Made by a program: the position numbers and the translations under genes
DNA from: Azospirillum sp. 51_20
Lineage (GTDB): Bacteria > Pseudomonadota > Alphaproteobacteria > RF32 > CAG-239
Assembly (NCBI GenBank): GCA_001917175.1
Contig: MNTV01000037.1
Span: forward strand, 1-62,570
Length of the DNA: 62,570 nt
Direction: 5' to 3'
The notes under the pieces: generated by a model
The model's database searches: none
Seen by the model: only the letters and a program-made list of their open reading frames with translations
Told to the model about the DNA's origin: nothing
Shown here: positions 26,623-35,240 of the stretch, one piece after another
Layout of the letters: each line of letters starts with the position of its first letter
Position numbering within the stretch: the stretch's first letter is position 1

Positions 26623-27498
26623 ATGGAAAATCAAGTTTCGTTTGACGGACTGGACTTTTCGCCGGAAATAAACCTTTCGCGTTATTTGCAGAATATCAAA
26701 CAGTTTCCGATTTTGAGCCAGGAGGAGGAATATAACCTGGCCAAAGAATATGTCAGAACCCGCGACGCCAAAATATCCTATCGGCTGGTTACCTCGCACC
26801 TCAGGCTGGTGGTGAAGGTGGTTTCCAAGTTCCGCGGTTACGGGCTGCCGGTGGCGGAAATGATTTCCGAAGGCAACATCGGGCTGCTTTATGCGGTGGA
26901 CAAGTTTGATCCCGACAAAGGGTTTCGTTTTTCCACCTATGCCCTGTGGTGGATCCGGGCGGCGGTGCAGAAATATGTGCTCAATTCCTGGTCGCTGGTC
27001 AAAATCGGCACCACCGCCGCGCAGAAAAAGCTGTTTTTCAATTTGCGCAAGGTTAAAAACCGGCTGAATCTGACCGACGACCGCGAAATGTCGCAGGATG
27101 TGATCAGAAACATTGCCAGTTCGCTTGACGTCAGCGTGCAGGAAGTGACCGACATGAACACCCGGCTCAAGTCGCATGACGGTTCGTTGAACGTGCTGGT
27201 GGATTCTTCTTCGGACAACGGTTCCGAACTGCTGGATTTTATTGCCGACACCAAGCCCAATCAGGAAGAGTGGCTCAGCCGGACGGAAACGCTCAACTAT
27301 CGCAAGAAACTGTTTAACCAGGCGCTCGGCTGCCTCAATCCGCGGGAAAAGGACATTTTGTTCAAGCGTCGTCTGTACGAAAAGTCGATTACGCTGGACG
27401 ATTTGAGCAAATCTTATGCCATTTCCAAAGAGCGGGTGCGGCAGATCGAACTTAATTCCATCCGCAAAATCAGAAAAGCGGTTGAAGTTTTGCAGTAA
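26623..27498 (+). CDS. rpoH: RNA polymerase sigma-32 factor RpoH
   Basis: This is the alternative sigma factor for the heat-shock regulon. Region 2 is complete (SHLRLVVKVVSKFRGYGLP, GNIGLLYAVDKFDP, FRFSTYALWWIRAAVQKY). The RpoH box follows as QKKLFFNLRKVK. Region 4 ends in the helix-turn-helix ISKERVRQIELNSIRKIRKA. At 291 residues it is of normal size. The ATG at 26623 has TAGGAGG five bases upstream; an ATG three bases earlier is too close to that site. The position after rluD is conserved in alphaproteobacteria. Confidence 0.97.
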   Translation: MENQVSFDGLDFSPEINLSRYLQNIKQFPILSQEEEYNLAKEYVRTRDAKISYRLVTSHLRLVVKVVSKFRGYGLPVAEMISEGNIGLLYAVDKFDPDKGFRFSTYALWWIRAAVQKYVLNSWSLVKIGTTAAQKKLFFNLRKVKNRLNLTDDREMSQDVIRNIASSLDVSVQEVTDMNTRLKSHDGSLNVLVDSSSDNGSELLDFIADTKPNQEEWLSRTETLNYRKKLFNQALGCLNPREKDILFKRRLYEKSITLDDLSKSYAISKERVRQIELNSIRKIRKAVEVLQ

Positions 27499-27548
27499 AT
27501 GTGTCATAACCGTAACCAGCGTGTGAACAATTGCCGGAGGTTGCCCAG

Positions 27549-28157
27549 ATGATAAAGAAAGCGAAAGAAAAAGAATATGCCGGAGATGCCGGCGCCGGCT
27601 GTGCCTGCCGGTACGGTTATACCAAGCCGGACGACTACCCGAGCTGCATGTATGACGAGGAAACCGGCCTGCCGAGTTTCAATTTGTTTGAAGACCGGCT
27701 GAAAATGGCTTTGATCAACGAAAGGGTGAAGGACCTGCGGATGAGAAAGCTGAAAATTGCGGTGGTCGGCATTTATATCGAAAATCTTGCCGATTTTTCC
27801 TCGCCTTCTTTCCGCGCCGCGGTTTTCCGGCAGACGGCGGAGCTTCTGACCGGAACGCTGCCGCAGAACTATACGGTTGCCCGCGGCATCAACTATCCGT
27901 TTTGGATTATGATGCCTTATCTGTCGACCAGGGAAGACGCGGAAGTCTGGGTAGATAAAATACAGACCGCGCTCGGACGGAAAAATGCCGTTTGCGGGGA
28001 AGAATACAAGCTGAAGTGCCGTTTCGGCGCCAGTATTTTCGAGCATGATCCCGAAGATACGGTTACGACTTTGGTCGGCAAGGCGATCGTTGCTTTGCAA
28101 AAAGCCGTTTCCGGCAAACGCGACGTCGTTTATTTCATCGAACTGACCAAAGGTTAG
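27549..28157 (+). CDS. Degenerate GGDEF-like protein
   Basis: A 202-residue cytoplasmic protein. DEETGLPSFNLFEDRLKMAL strongly resembles the start of a diguanylate cyclase GGDEF domain (D-LTGLPNR-LF-DRL). LKIAVVGIYIENL fits the next strand. The active-site GG(D/E)EF loop is not present; the equivalent stretch reads YTVARGINYPFWIMMP. CRFGASIFEHDPED matches the late GASIGIA-type strand. Catalysis is therefore unlikely, and it may bind a nucleotide or act by protein contact. A cysteine pair, CAC, lies near the N-terminus. The start follows GGAGG at 8 bp. Its 3' end overlaps the convergent methyltransferase gene by 23 bp. Confidence 0.68.
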   Translation: MIKKAKEKEYAGDAGAGCACRYGYTKPDDYPSCMYDEETGLPSFNLFEDRLKMALINERVKDLRMRKLKIAVVGIYIENLADFSSPSFRAAVFRQTAELLTGTLPQNYTVARGINYPFWIMMPYLSTREDAEVWVDKIQTALGRKNAVCGEEYKLKCRFGASIFEHDPEDTVTTLVGKAIVALQKAVSGKRDVVYFIELTKG

Positions 28158-28881
28158 GCAGACATTCGCCGCCGCGGAGAATGCGCTCGGCGGCTGCCGA
28201 GTAGGAGCCGTCGTCGTTGTGAACGACCAGTCCGGGAAGAATCCGCGCAGGCGCTTTCGAATCCTTGCGGGCGGAAACGAGGACGCGTTTGGCGTCCTGA
28301 CCTTTTTTGGAATAAAGCGGAACGATCGTGATTGCACCGGCCTTGCCGCGGAGGGCGGAAAGAATTTCCGTGACGGCTTCGGTGCGGTTGATCATGTAAA
28401 AATGTCCTTTCGGCCGCATCATTTTCAGAGCAAAGGCGATCCAGGAAGCCAAGTCAAACTGCCGGAAATTGTGGGCAAAGGCCTTGCCGGGGTTGGGCGA
28501 GGGCATGTCATGTTCGGCGTAAGGCGGGTTGGTAATGACATGGTGAAAGCTGCAGTTGGCAATGTCGGGCAGCGGGCGGCGGATGTCACGGTTGAGATAG
28601 CGCAGGTTGGCAAAGCCGTTGGCGGCGGCGCTTAAGCTGGACAATTCGACCAGCCGGGGCTGAATTTCAAGCCCGGTAATTTCGCAGGCGGGAAAACGGT
28701 GCGCCAAACACAGGGAAACGGCGCCGGTGCCCGAACCGATGTCGAGAATCCGTTCGCCGGGGGCGGCGCTGCCGACGAGCGCCGACAGAAAAACGGCGTC
28801 GACGGAGGCGCGGTAACCGTCGTCGGGCTGAAAAATCTTCACCCGTTTGTCAAGCAGATAGTCTTCGCCGTAATCCGCCAT
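28135..28881 (-). CDS. tRNA1(Val) A37 N6-methyltransferase-like protein (TrmN6/YfiC)
   Basis: A 248-residue class I SAM-dependent methyltransferase. The start QPDDGYRASVDAVFLSALV is typical of TrmN6. SAM motif I is ILDIGSGTGAVSLCLA, and the catalytic NPPY motif is in VITNPPYAEHDM. This points to N6-methylation of adenine in RNA. The modified site, A37 of tRNA-Val, is inferred from family likeness only. It is 19 bp after a small lipoprotein gene and converges on the GGDEF-like gene. Confidence 0.85.
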   Translation of the reverse strand: MADYGEDYLLDKRVKIFQPDDGYRASVDAVFLSALVGSAAPGERILDIGSGTGAVSLCLAHRFPACEITGLEIQPRLVELSSLSAAANGFANLRYLNRDIRRPLPDIANCSFHHVITNPPYAEHDMPSPNPGKAFAHNFRQFDLASWIAFALKMMRPKGHFYMINRTEAVTEILSALRGKAGAITIVPLYSKKGQDAKRVLVSARKDSKAPARILPGLVVHNDDGSYSAAAERILRGGECLPNLWSVR

Positions 28882-28900
28882 TGTTCCGTTTCTCCGACCG

Positions 28901-29209
28901 TTACTTTTCCGCTGCCGGTTCGGACGCCGGGCGCAGCGACTGAATGACGCTGGCGGCGATATTTAGACTTTGGGTGGCGTTGACGTCGTCGCCGCTTAAA
29001 TCCAGGCGGCGCATGCAAATGCCGAAAACTTCCCTTGCCGCCGTCCATTCGTCGGCGGCAAGTTTTCCCGCTTCCTGCCGGCCGTAAATTTCTCCGAGCA
29101 TGCAGGAGTTAAGCTGTCCGCTTACGGTTCGCGGCGTTTTGTCGGCAGGTGCCGAAGCACAGCCGGCGGCGAGCAGGGCCGAAATGACGGCGGTGGTCGT
29201 TTTGATCAT
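28901..29209 (-). CDS. Small putative lipoprotein, unknown function
   Basis: A 102-residue protein with lipoprotein signal ISALLAAGCAS, lipid-accepting Cys17. The mature part has two further cysteines (NSCMLGE and FGICMRR) and helical character. GGAG lies six bases before the ATG. No family is recognised. It is probably co-transcribed with the downstream methyltransferase gene. Confidence 0.72.
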   Translation of the reverse strand: MIKTTTAVISALLAAGCASAPADKTPRTVSGQLNSCMLGEIYGRQEAGKLAADEWTAAREVFGICMRRLDLSGDDVNATQSLNIAASVIQSLRPASEPAAEK

Positions 29210-29387
29210 TCTTTTCTCCGTTGTTTTTCTTGTTTTTGTGCCAATCTAAAAGAATTTTGCAAAGATTAGGTTAACAAATAAAAATATCTTCAAAAATATC
29301 ATTTTTTGATGGATTTTTGCATTCTTCCGTGCTATAGGAAGGGCAGAAATTTTTTTCTAACATGGTTAACATTTACAAGGAAATAAA

Positions 29388-32300
29388 ATGTCAGAAGTGA
29401 AAATGAAAATGATGGACGGTAACGAAGCCGCCGCTTCGGTCGCCCATCGTATGAACGAAGTCTGCGTCATTTACCCGATTACCCCGTCGTCGCCGATGGG
29501 CGAATGGGCCGACGCATGGTCTGCCGCCAAGCAGAAAAACCTGTGGGGCGTTGTGCCCGAAGTTCAGGAAATGCAGTCCGAAGCCGGTGCTGCCGGCGCC
29601 TGTCACGGTTCCGTTCAGGCCGGTGCGCTGACCACTACCTTTACCGCTTCCCAGGGACTGCTTTTGATGATCCCGAACATGTACAAGATCGCCGGCGAAC
29701 TGTCGCCGTTTGTTATGCATGTGGCTGCCCGTTCTCTGGCTTATCACGCGCTGTCGATCTTCGGTGACCATACCGACGTTATGAGCTGCCGTCAGACCGG
29801 TTTTGCCATGCTGGCTTCCAACTCGGTACAGGAAGCTCATGACATGGCCGCGATCGCCCAGACTTCGACCCTGCGTTCGCGCGTTCCGTTCATGCACTTC
29901 TTTGACGGTTTCCGCACTTCTCACGAAATCAAAAAAATCAAAGTGCTTTCCGACGACGATCTGAGAGCAATGCTTGAGGGTGTGGACTATACCTTCAACG
30001 CCAAACACGCTCTGCGTCCGGAAGCTCCGGTTATCCGCGGTACCGCGCAGAACCCGGACGTCTTCTTCCAGGGCCGCGAAGCCTGCAATCCTTACTATGA
30101 CAAGGTAGAAGGCATCGTTCAGGAAGAAATGGACAAGTTTGCCAAGATTTCCGGCCGTCAGTATCATGTCGTCGACTATGTCGGCGCGGCTGATGCCGAA
30201 CAGGTTATCGTGATTATGGGTTCTGGCGCCGAAACGGTGGAAGAAACCATCAACTACCTGAACGCCGAAGGCGCCAAACTGGGCGTTTTGAAAATTCACC
30301 TGTATCGTCCGTTCCCGGAAAAGTCTTTCCTGAAGGCTTTGCCGAAGTCGGTCAAGGTCGTTTCCGTCCTCGACCGTACCAAGGAATCCGGTTCGATCGG
30401 CGAACCTTTGTACCTTGACGTCGTTGCCACGCTGACTCAGGCTTTCGCCAACGGCGAAATCGCCAACATGCCGAAAGTTGTCGGCGGCCGTTACGGTCTG
30501 TCTTCCAAAGAGTTTACCCCGGGCATGGTCAAGGCCGTGTTCGACAACGGTTTTGCCGCCAAATCGATTAACGGTTTCTCGGTCGGCATTACCGATGACG
30601 TAACCCACAAATCGCTGGCTTTTGACGATTCAATCGATACCGAACCGAAAGACGTTGTCCGTGCCGTATTCTACGGTCTGGGTGCGGACGGTACGGTCGG
30701 TGCCAACAAGAACTCGATCAAGATCATTGCCGAAGACGCCGGCAAGTACGGTCAGGGTTATTTCGTTTACGACTCCCGCAAATCGGGTTCGATGACCACT
30801 TCCCACCTGCGTTTTTCGGACAATCCGATCAAGTCCGCGTACCTGATCAACAAAGCCGACTTCGTTGCCTGCCACCAGTTCCCGTTCATGAACAAGGTGG
30901 ACATTTTGAAAATTGCCAAACCGGGCGCCACTTTCCTGCTGAACGCGCCGTATGCGGCCGAAGAGGTATGGAACCACCTGCCGATTGAAGTTCAGGAAGA
31001 AATCATTGCCAAGAAACTGAACTTCTACAGCATCAACGCGATTGAAGTTGCCCGCGAAACCGGCATGGGACAGCGCATCAACACGGTTATGCAGACCTGC
31101 TTCTTCGCTATTTCCAACATTTTGCCGAAAGACGAAGCGATTGCGCAGATTAAAAACGCGATCAAGAAGACCTACAGCAAGAAGGGCGACGCCATCGTTC
31201 AGAAGAACTTTGCCGCGGTTGACGCTTCGCTTGCCCACCTGCACAAGGTAGAGTATCCGTCTGAGGTTACCTCGACTTTCCATCGTCAGGCGCCGGTTCC
31301 GGCCAACGCTCCGGAGTTCGTCAAGAAACTGACGGCCGAACTGATTGCCGACCGCGGCGACCAGCTGCCGGTATCCGCTTTCGGCGAAGTTGTCGACGGT
31401 ACCTGGCCGACCGGTACCACTCAGTATGAAAAACGCTGTATCGCGACCGAAATTCCGGTTTGGGATCCGGCCGTCTGCATCCAGTGCGGCAAGTGCTCTC
31501 TCGTCTGCCCGCACGGCGTTATCCGCATGAAGATCGCTTCCGAAGAAGAACTGAAGAACGCACCGGCCGGCTTTAAGTCTGCCGCCTATAAGGGCAAGGA
31601 ATTTGCCGGCAAGCAGTTCATCTGGCAAATGTCGCCGGAAGACTGCACCGGCTGCGGCATCTGCGTTTCCGCCTGCCCGGCCAAGAACAAAGCCGATCCG
31701 AGCAAAAAAGCGATCAACATGGATCATATCGAAAATCATTTGGAAGAGCAGATTGCCTGCTGGAACTTCTTTGAAACCCTGCCGTATGTAAAACGGACCG
31801 AAGTTGCCAAGAGCCTGCCGAAGACCACCCAGATGATTCAGCCGCTGTTCGAGTTCTCGGGCGCCTGCGCCGGCTGCGGCGAAACTCCGTACGTCAAGCT
31901 GCTGACTCAGTTGTTCGGCGACCGCATGGTCGTTGCCAACGCGACCGGCTGCTCTTCGATTTATTCGGGCAACCTGCCGACCACGCCTTATGCCAAAGAC
32001 GAAAAAGGTCATGGTCCGGCTTGGGCGAACTCGCTGTTTGAAGATAACGCCGAGTTCGGTCTGGGCATGAGATTCTCGATCGACCAGCAGACTGCTTTTG
32101 CCAAAAAGCTGCTGGAAGACCTGAAGGATCAGATCGGCGCCGAACTGGTTGAAAAGATTTTGGCCAACCCGCAGTCGACCGACGTCGAAATCGACGATCA
32201 GCGCGCCAATGTCAAGGCTTTGCGCGAAAAGCTGGCAACCATCGACAGTGAGGAAGCCAAACACTTAAACGAACTGGCCGATTACCTGATCAAGAAGTCG

Positions 32301-32966
32301 GTATGGATTCTGGGCGGCGACGGCTGGGCCTATGACATCGGTTTCGGCGGTCTGGATCATGCGATCGCTTCCGGCAAGAACATCAACATTCTGGTTATGG
32401 ATACGGGCGTATATTCCAACACCGGTGGTCAGCAGTCGAAGGCGACCCCGATGGGCGCTTCGGCCAAGTTTGCCACTGCCGGCAAGGCCTTGCCGAAGAA
32501 GGATTTGGGTATGATCGCCATGTCCTACGGCAACGTTTACGTTGCGCAGATTTCGGTCGGCGCCAACGACATGCAGACGATCAAGGCTTTGAACGAAGCC
32601 GAAGCCTATGACGGTCCGTCGCTGATCATTGCTTACTCGCACTGTATCGCTCAGGGCTTCAACCTGGCCGACGGTCTGGAACACCAGAAAAATGCGGTTG
32701 AAACCGGCAGCTGGCCGCTTTACCGCTATAATCCGGAAAACGTCAGTGCAGGCAAGGCGCCTTTGATGCTTGACTCCAAAGCGCCGAGCAAGCCGTTGTC
32801 CGACTATATGTCGAACGAAACCCGTTTCCAGGTTGTCAACAAGATGAATCCGGAACGTTATGAGACCCTGCTCAACAAGGCTCAGGAAAACGTTAAGGAA
32901 AAACGCAGCCTGTTGGAACACATGGCCGAATACAAAGTTGAAGAAGATACTTCTGCTGCTGAGTAA
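29388..32966 (+). CDS. nifJ: Pyruvate:ferredoxin (flavodoxin) oxidoreductase
   Basis: A single-chain PFOR of 1192 residues. It oxidatively decarboxylates pyruvate with CoA to acetyl-CoA, CO2 and reduced ferredoxin. Domain order is complete: N-terminal pyrimidine-binding domain (CVIYPITPSSPMGEWAD), domain II, gamma-type domain, two 4Fe-4S ferredoxin motifs (CIQCGKCSLVCP at about residue 697 and CTGCGICVSACP at about 753), and the TPP domain starting near CAGCGE at about 827, with GDGWAYDIGFGG later. AAGGA precedes the ATG. Third positions are strongly biased across the gene, suggesting high expression. The enzyme is oxygen-sensitive in most organisms. Confidence 0.98.
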   Translation: MSEVKMKMMDGNEAAASVAHRMNEVCVIYPITPSSPMGEWADAWSAAKQKNLWGVVPEVQEMQSEAGAAGACHGSVQAGALTTTFTASQGLLLMIPNMYKIAGELSPFVMHVAARSLAYHALSIFGDHTDVMSCRQTGFAMLASNSVQEAHDMAAIAQTSTLRSRVPFMHFFDGFRTSHEIKKIKVLSDDDLRAMLEGVDYTFNAKHALRPEAPVIRGTAQNPDVFFQGREACNPYYDKVEGIVQEEMDKFAKISGRQYHVVDYVGAADAEQVIVIMGSGAETVEETINYLNAEGAKLGVLKIHLYRPFPEKSFLKALPKSVKVVSVLDRTKESGSIGEPLYLDVVATLTQAFANGEIANMPKVVGGRYGLSSKEFTPGMVKAVFDNGFAAKSINGFSVGITDDVTHKSLAFDDSIDTEPKDVVRAVFYGLGADGTVGANKNSIKIIAEDAGKYGQGYFVYDSRKSGSMTTSHLRFSDNPIKSAYLINKADFVACHQFPFMNKVDILKIAKPGATFLLNAPYAAEEVWNHLPIEVQEEIIAKKLNFYSINAIEVARETGMGQRINTVMQTCFFAISNILPKDEAIAQIKNAIKKTYSKKGDAIVQKNFAAVDASLAHLHKVEYPSEVTSTFHRQAPVPANAPEFVKKLTAELIADRGDQLPVSAFGEVVDGTWPTGTTQYEKRCIATEIPVWDPAVCIQCGKCSLVCPHGVIRMKIASEEELKNAPAGFKSAAYKGKEFAGKQFIWQMSPEDCTGCGICVSACPAKNKADPSKKAINMDHIENHLEEQIACWNFFETLPYVKRTEVAKSLPKTTQMIQPLFEFSGACAGCGETPYVKLLTQLFGDRMVVANATGCSSIYSGNLPTTPYAKDEKGHGPAWANSLFEDNAEFGLGMRFSIDQQTAFAKKLLEDLKDQIGAELVEKILANPQSTDVEIDDQRANVKALREKLATIDSEEAKHLNELADYLIKKSVWILGGDGWAYDIGFGGLDHAIASGKNINILVMDTGVYSNTGGQQSKATPMGASAKFATAGKALPKKDLGMIAMSYGNVYVAQISVGANDMQTIKALNEAEAYDGPSLIIAYSHCIAQGFNLADGLEHQKNAVETGSWPLYRYNPENVSAGKAPLMLDSKAPSKPLSDYMSNETRFQVVNKMNPERYETLLNKAQENVKEKRSLLEHMAEYKVEEDTSAAE

Positions 32967-32987
32967 TCGGAAGTTTGAATAAGCGAA

Positions 32988-33022
32988 ACACCTCCATTCT
33001 TAAAGGATGGAGGTGTTTTTTT
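32988..33022 (+). terminator. Intrinsic terminator of nifJ
   Basis: A 10-bp stem (ACACCTCCAT / ATGGAGGTGT) with a short loop is followed by a run of seven T. It begins 21 bp after the nifJ stop codon. Confidence 0.88.
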
Positions 33023-33304
33023 GCAATCCGGAAATTTTGGGCCGGAGCGGAATAAGGGAACCTGCTTGGTCGGGGAAGAATGCGGAAACCTTTGGCGGGT
33101 GAGGCGGGATGTCGGAACTTCCTGACGGGTAAGGTGGAATAAAGGTGCTGGTCGGGCGGTGCGGAATGAGGATCCTCGGTCGGGGGAACAAGTCGAAATA
33201 CGGGAACTTGCCGGCTTGGGGAAGAATGCGGAAACCTTTGGCGGGTGAGGCGGGATGTCGGAACTTCCGGTTAAGGCGGGCCGGATACGGAAATCTGCCG
33301 GTTA
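33023..33304. repeat. G-rich direct repeats between nifJ and the effector locus
   Basis: A 51-bp segment (starting GGGGAAGAATGCGG, ending GGAACTTCC) occurs twice without change, at 33072-33122 and 33218-33268. The DNA between and around them is built from degenerate versions of the same short G-rich words. A related block recurs at 34880-34985. No convincing gene is present. Confidence 0.8.
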
Positions 33305-33980
33305 GGCCGGCAGGGCATTTTTGTTGATTTTACTTTGGGGCATATGTGAAATTTTGTCATCGGTTGTGCGTCTGGAGATGTTGTGAATTTTTCATTTTGA
33401 TACATGTGGTATTTAGCTGAAAACAAAGTTTTCGTTGGCGGGAGGAGAGATGAAAGTCTTTCTAAAAATTGTTATCCTCAATTAAACAAATAATGATTGC
33501 ATTTTTTTGTAAAAGCACGATACGCTGTGTGTATATTAATAATCAAAAGGGGAAAATATATGGATATGTATCCGCGATATCAGTCGCGGTCAGGATATTT
33601 TAATCAAGACGATCAGACGGACGGTTACGGTGTTGATCACAGCGGTTTCAGCCTCCGTGACGAATTGTTGTATCAAACGGCAAGAAAAGAAAGAGAGCAG
33701 GAGCTTTTCGAAAACTTTAACCGGCAAGGAGTTGATAAAAGTTATCCGCGGCTTGGCACAGGCTTTTGGGAAAATTCCGCCGATAATTACGGTTTCGGCA
33801 GATCAAATATAGAAAACAACATCAAAAAAAGACAATTTCCCCCTGTTCCGGATACAAGTATCCAAAACGCCGTTCAAAAGCGGGCGATGATGATGCCGAC
33901 GCAAAGCAGAAATGATTTTATTTCCTCGTTTGAGACTAAAACATCGGATCGTGTTAAAAGATTATATCCGGAAAACATCG
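33305..33980 (+). repeat. Duplicated segment, copy A
   Basis: This stretch of about 680 bp is nearly identical to 34983-35690. It covers about 250 bp of upstream DNA and the first 140 codons of the effector-like genes. Differences are scattered single bases and small indels, and copy B has an extra 30-bp tandem repeat near the end. Within the leader both copies hold the inverted repeat GAAAAC-3-GTTTTC (33419-33433 here). Confidence 0.88.
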
Positions 33981-33994
33981 CCGGCGGATCCTAA
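33560..33994 (+). CDS. Effector-like N-terminal domain, copy A (frame interrupted)
   Basis: A 144-residue product beginning MDMYPRYQSRSGY. It is polar, rich in Asn, Gly, Arg and aromatic residues, with no signal peptide or membrane helix. It is about 95% identical by eye to the first 140 residues of the gene at 35241. It ends at a TAA at 33992 after YPENIAGGS. Compared with copy B there is one extra A in the run at 33972-33975. Without that base the frame would read YPETSPADPNDQNC and continue into the Tlde1-like domain at 34011. I therefore read this as the front half of a frameshifted modular gene. AAGGGG precedes the ATG. Confidence 0.75.
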   Translation: MDMYPRYQSRSGYFNQDDQTDGYGVDHSGFSLRDELLYQTARKEREQELFENFNRQGVDKSYPRLGTGFWENSADNYGFGRSNIENNIKKRQFPPVPDTSIQNAVQKRAMMMPTQSRNDFISSFETKTSDRVKRLYPENIAGGS

Positions 33995-34010
33995 TGATCA
34001 AAATTGCAGT

Positions 34011-34469
34011 ATGATGTTTAACGGATCGAAATTAGAATTGTTAAAAGACAATAAAACAATAGATATTCTTGATGCTCTTTCCGGTGATAAAAATTATCAG
34101 GCAAAAAAGTTTCAAAATGTTGCTTATAAGGGGCCTATTCCTGAAGGGATATATTATGCAAATCAAGATCAAAGACAAAATATAGGAGTATCAGACGCAA
34201 TAATCGGCTTGGCAACAGGAATATTAAATGTAAACAGAGGGAAATGGAAGGGATCTCTGCCTGCATGGGGAATGAGACGAGTGTGGTTGGAACCGGATCC
34301 TGAAACAAATACCTACGGAAGAGACGGTTTTATGATTCATGGCGGTTTGAGCAAAGGATCTGCAGGATGTATTGATATTCCATGGCAAACCGGCAGGTTG
34401 AGTGATTTTTTAGATGGATGTCAGGAATCTGTTCCTGTTTATGTGAGATATATCCGAGAAAATTGGTAA
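34011..34469 (+). CDS. Tlde1/DUF2778-like (L,D-transpeptidase-type) domain, probably back half of frameshifted effector
   Basis: A 152-residue frame. Motifs fit the Tlde1/DUF2778 family, which acts on peptidoglycan peptides: YKGPIPEGIYYA, WGMRRVWLEPDP, GRDGFMIHGG and GSAGCIDIP. The likely catalytic pair is His110 and Cys120. No ribosome site is visible before the ATG at 34011, and the open frame continues upstream into the shared N-terminal region. This supports an original fusion broken by one base. Known relatives are interbacterial toxins or cell-wall remodelling enzymes. The family call is by motif only. Confidence 0.72.
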   Translation: MMFNGSKLELLKDNKTIDILDALSGDKNYQAKKFQNVAYKGPIPEGIYYANQDQRQNIGVSDAIIGLATGILNVNRGKWKGSLPAWGMRRVWLEPDPETNTYGRDGFMIHGGLSKGSAGCIDIPWQTGRLSDFLDGCQESVPVYVRYIRENW

Positions 34470-34485
34470 AATTGGAGAAAGTAAA

Positions 34486-34833
34486 ATGCACAAAAAAGCA
34501 AAAGCATATGTTTTATCTGTTATGCAGTTGTTAAAACCGTTTGTGTGGTATATAGGATTTTATGGATTTTATTTTTTTTGGGTGATGGTGGATTATTTTA
34601 ATCCACCCGCTGAAGATGACCCTCTTTTTGGATCTGTGGCAACGCTTGATTCGTGGAATTATATTAATCGGGAAGTGTATGTAGAAAGTCAGAAATTGGG
34701 AATTTTTGTTGATGTTTTAATATTTTTGTTAGCAACAAGTAATATTAAAAATCATCCTAAGATTGCAAAATTTATATTTTTAATTCCGTGGATACAAGCC
34801 TGTTTTAATTTCATAGAAGAGTGGCTTAAATAG
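34486..34833 (+). CDS. Small membrane protein, candidate immunity protein for copy A
   Basis: A 115-residue protein with about three membrane helices (VWYIGFYGFYFFWVMV, IFVDVLIFLLATS, FIFLIPWIQACFNFI). The AT-rich coding sequence matches its neighbours. GGAG lies eight bases before the ATG, and it begins 16 bp after the Tlde1-like frame. No family is recognised. Position, small size and membrane location fit an immunity protein guarding against a periplasmic cell-wall toxin, but this is inference. Confidence 0.65.
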   Translation: MHKKAKAYVLSVMQLLKPFVWYIGFYGFYFFWVMVDYFNPPAEDDPLFGSVATLDSWNYINREVYVESQKLGIFVDVLIFLLATSNIKNHPKIAKFIFLIPWIQACFNFIEEWLK

Positions 34834-35240
34834 AATTTTAATGTTTTTGTCAGCAGTCGGTAATATCCCAAATTATCCCGATTTGACGGAGGATTGCAGT
34901 CGAGGCGGGCCGGATATGGGAATCTGCCGGAATACGGGGACCTTTGACCGGGTGAGGCGGGATACGGGCGCTCGGCCGGTTTGGCCGGCAGGGGTGTTGA
35001 TTTTGTTTTGGGACATATGTGAAATTTTGTCATCGGTTGTGCGTCTGGAGATGTTGTGAATTTTTCATTTTGATCGTTACATGTGGTATTTGTTTGCTGA
35101 AAACGAAGTTTTCGTTGGCGAGAGGAGAGATGAAAGTCTTTCTAACAAATTGTTATCCTCAACAAAACAAATAATGATTGCATTTTTTTGTAAAAGCACG
35201 ATACGCTGTGTGTATATTAACAATCAAAAGGGGAAAATAT
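34834..35240. other. Intergenic stretch with G-rich repeat and duplicated leader
   Basis: The first 150 bp hold a degenerate G-rich block (34880-34985) related to the repeats at 33072-33304. From 34983 on it is the copy-B version of the duplicated leader, including the inverted repeat GAAAAC-3-GTTTTC at 35099-35113. No gene is seen. Confidence 0.7.

Noticed and set aside
29391..32921. Long minus-strand frames opposite nifJ
   Set aside because: They arise from biased third positions in a highly expressed gene; the product has no recognisable domain and nifJ is certain.
33072..33268. CRISPR array
   Set aside because: Only two exact repeat units exist, with a long, itself repetitive spacer; no cas genes are near.
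33497..33559. Upstream in-frame starts for the effector copies (33497 and 35178)
   Set aside because: The AAGGGG ribosome site lies just before the ATGs at 33560 and 35241, so the longer N-terminus is leader.
33912..34010. Independent start of the Tlde1-like gene at 33912
   Set aside because: That stretch is the shared N-terminal domain read in the wrong frame; no ribosome site precedes it.
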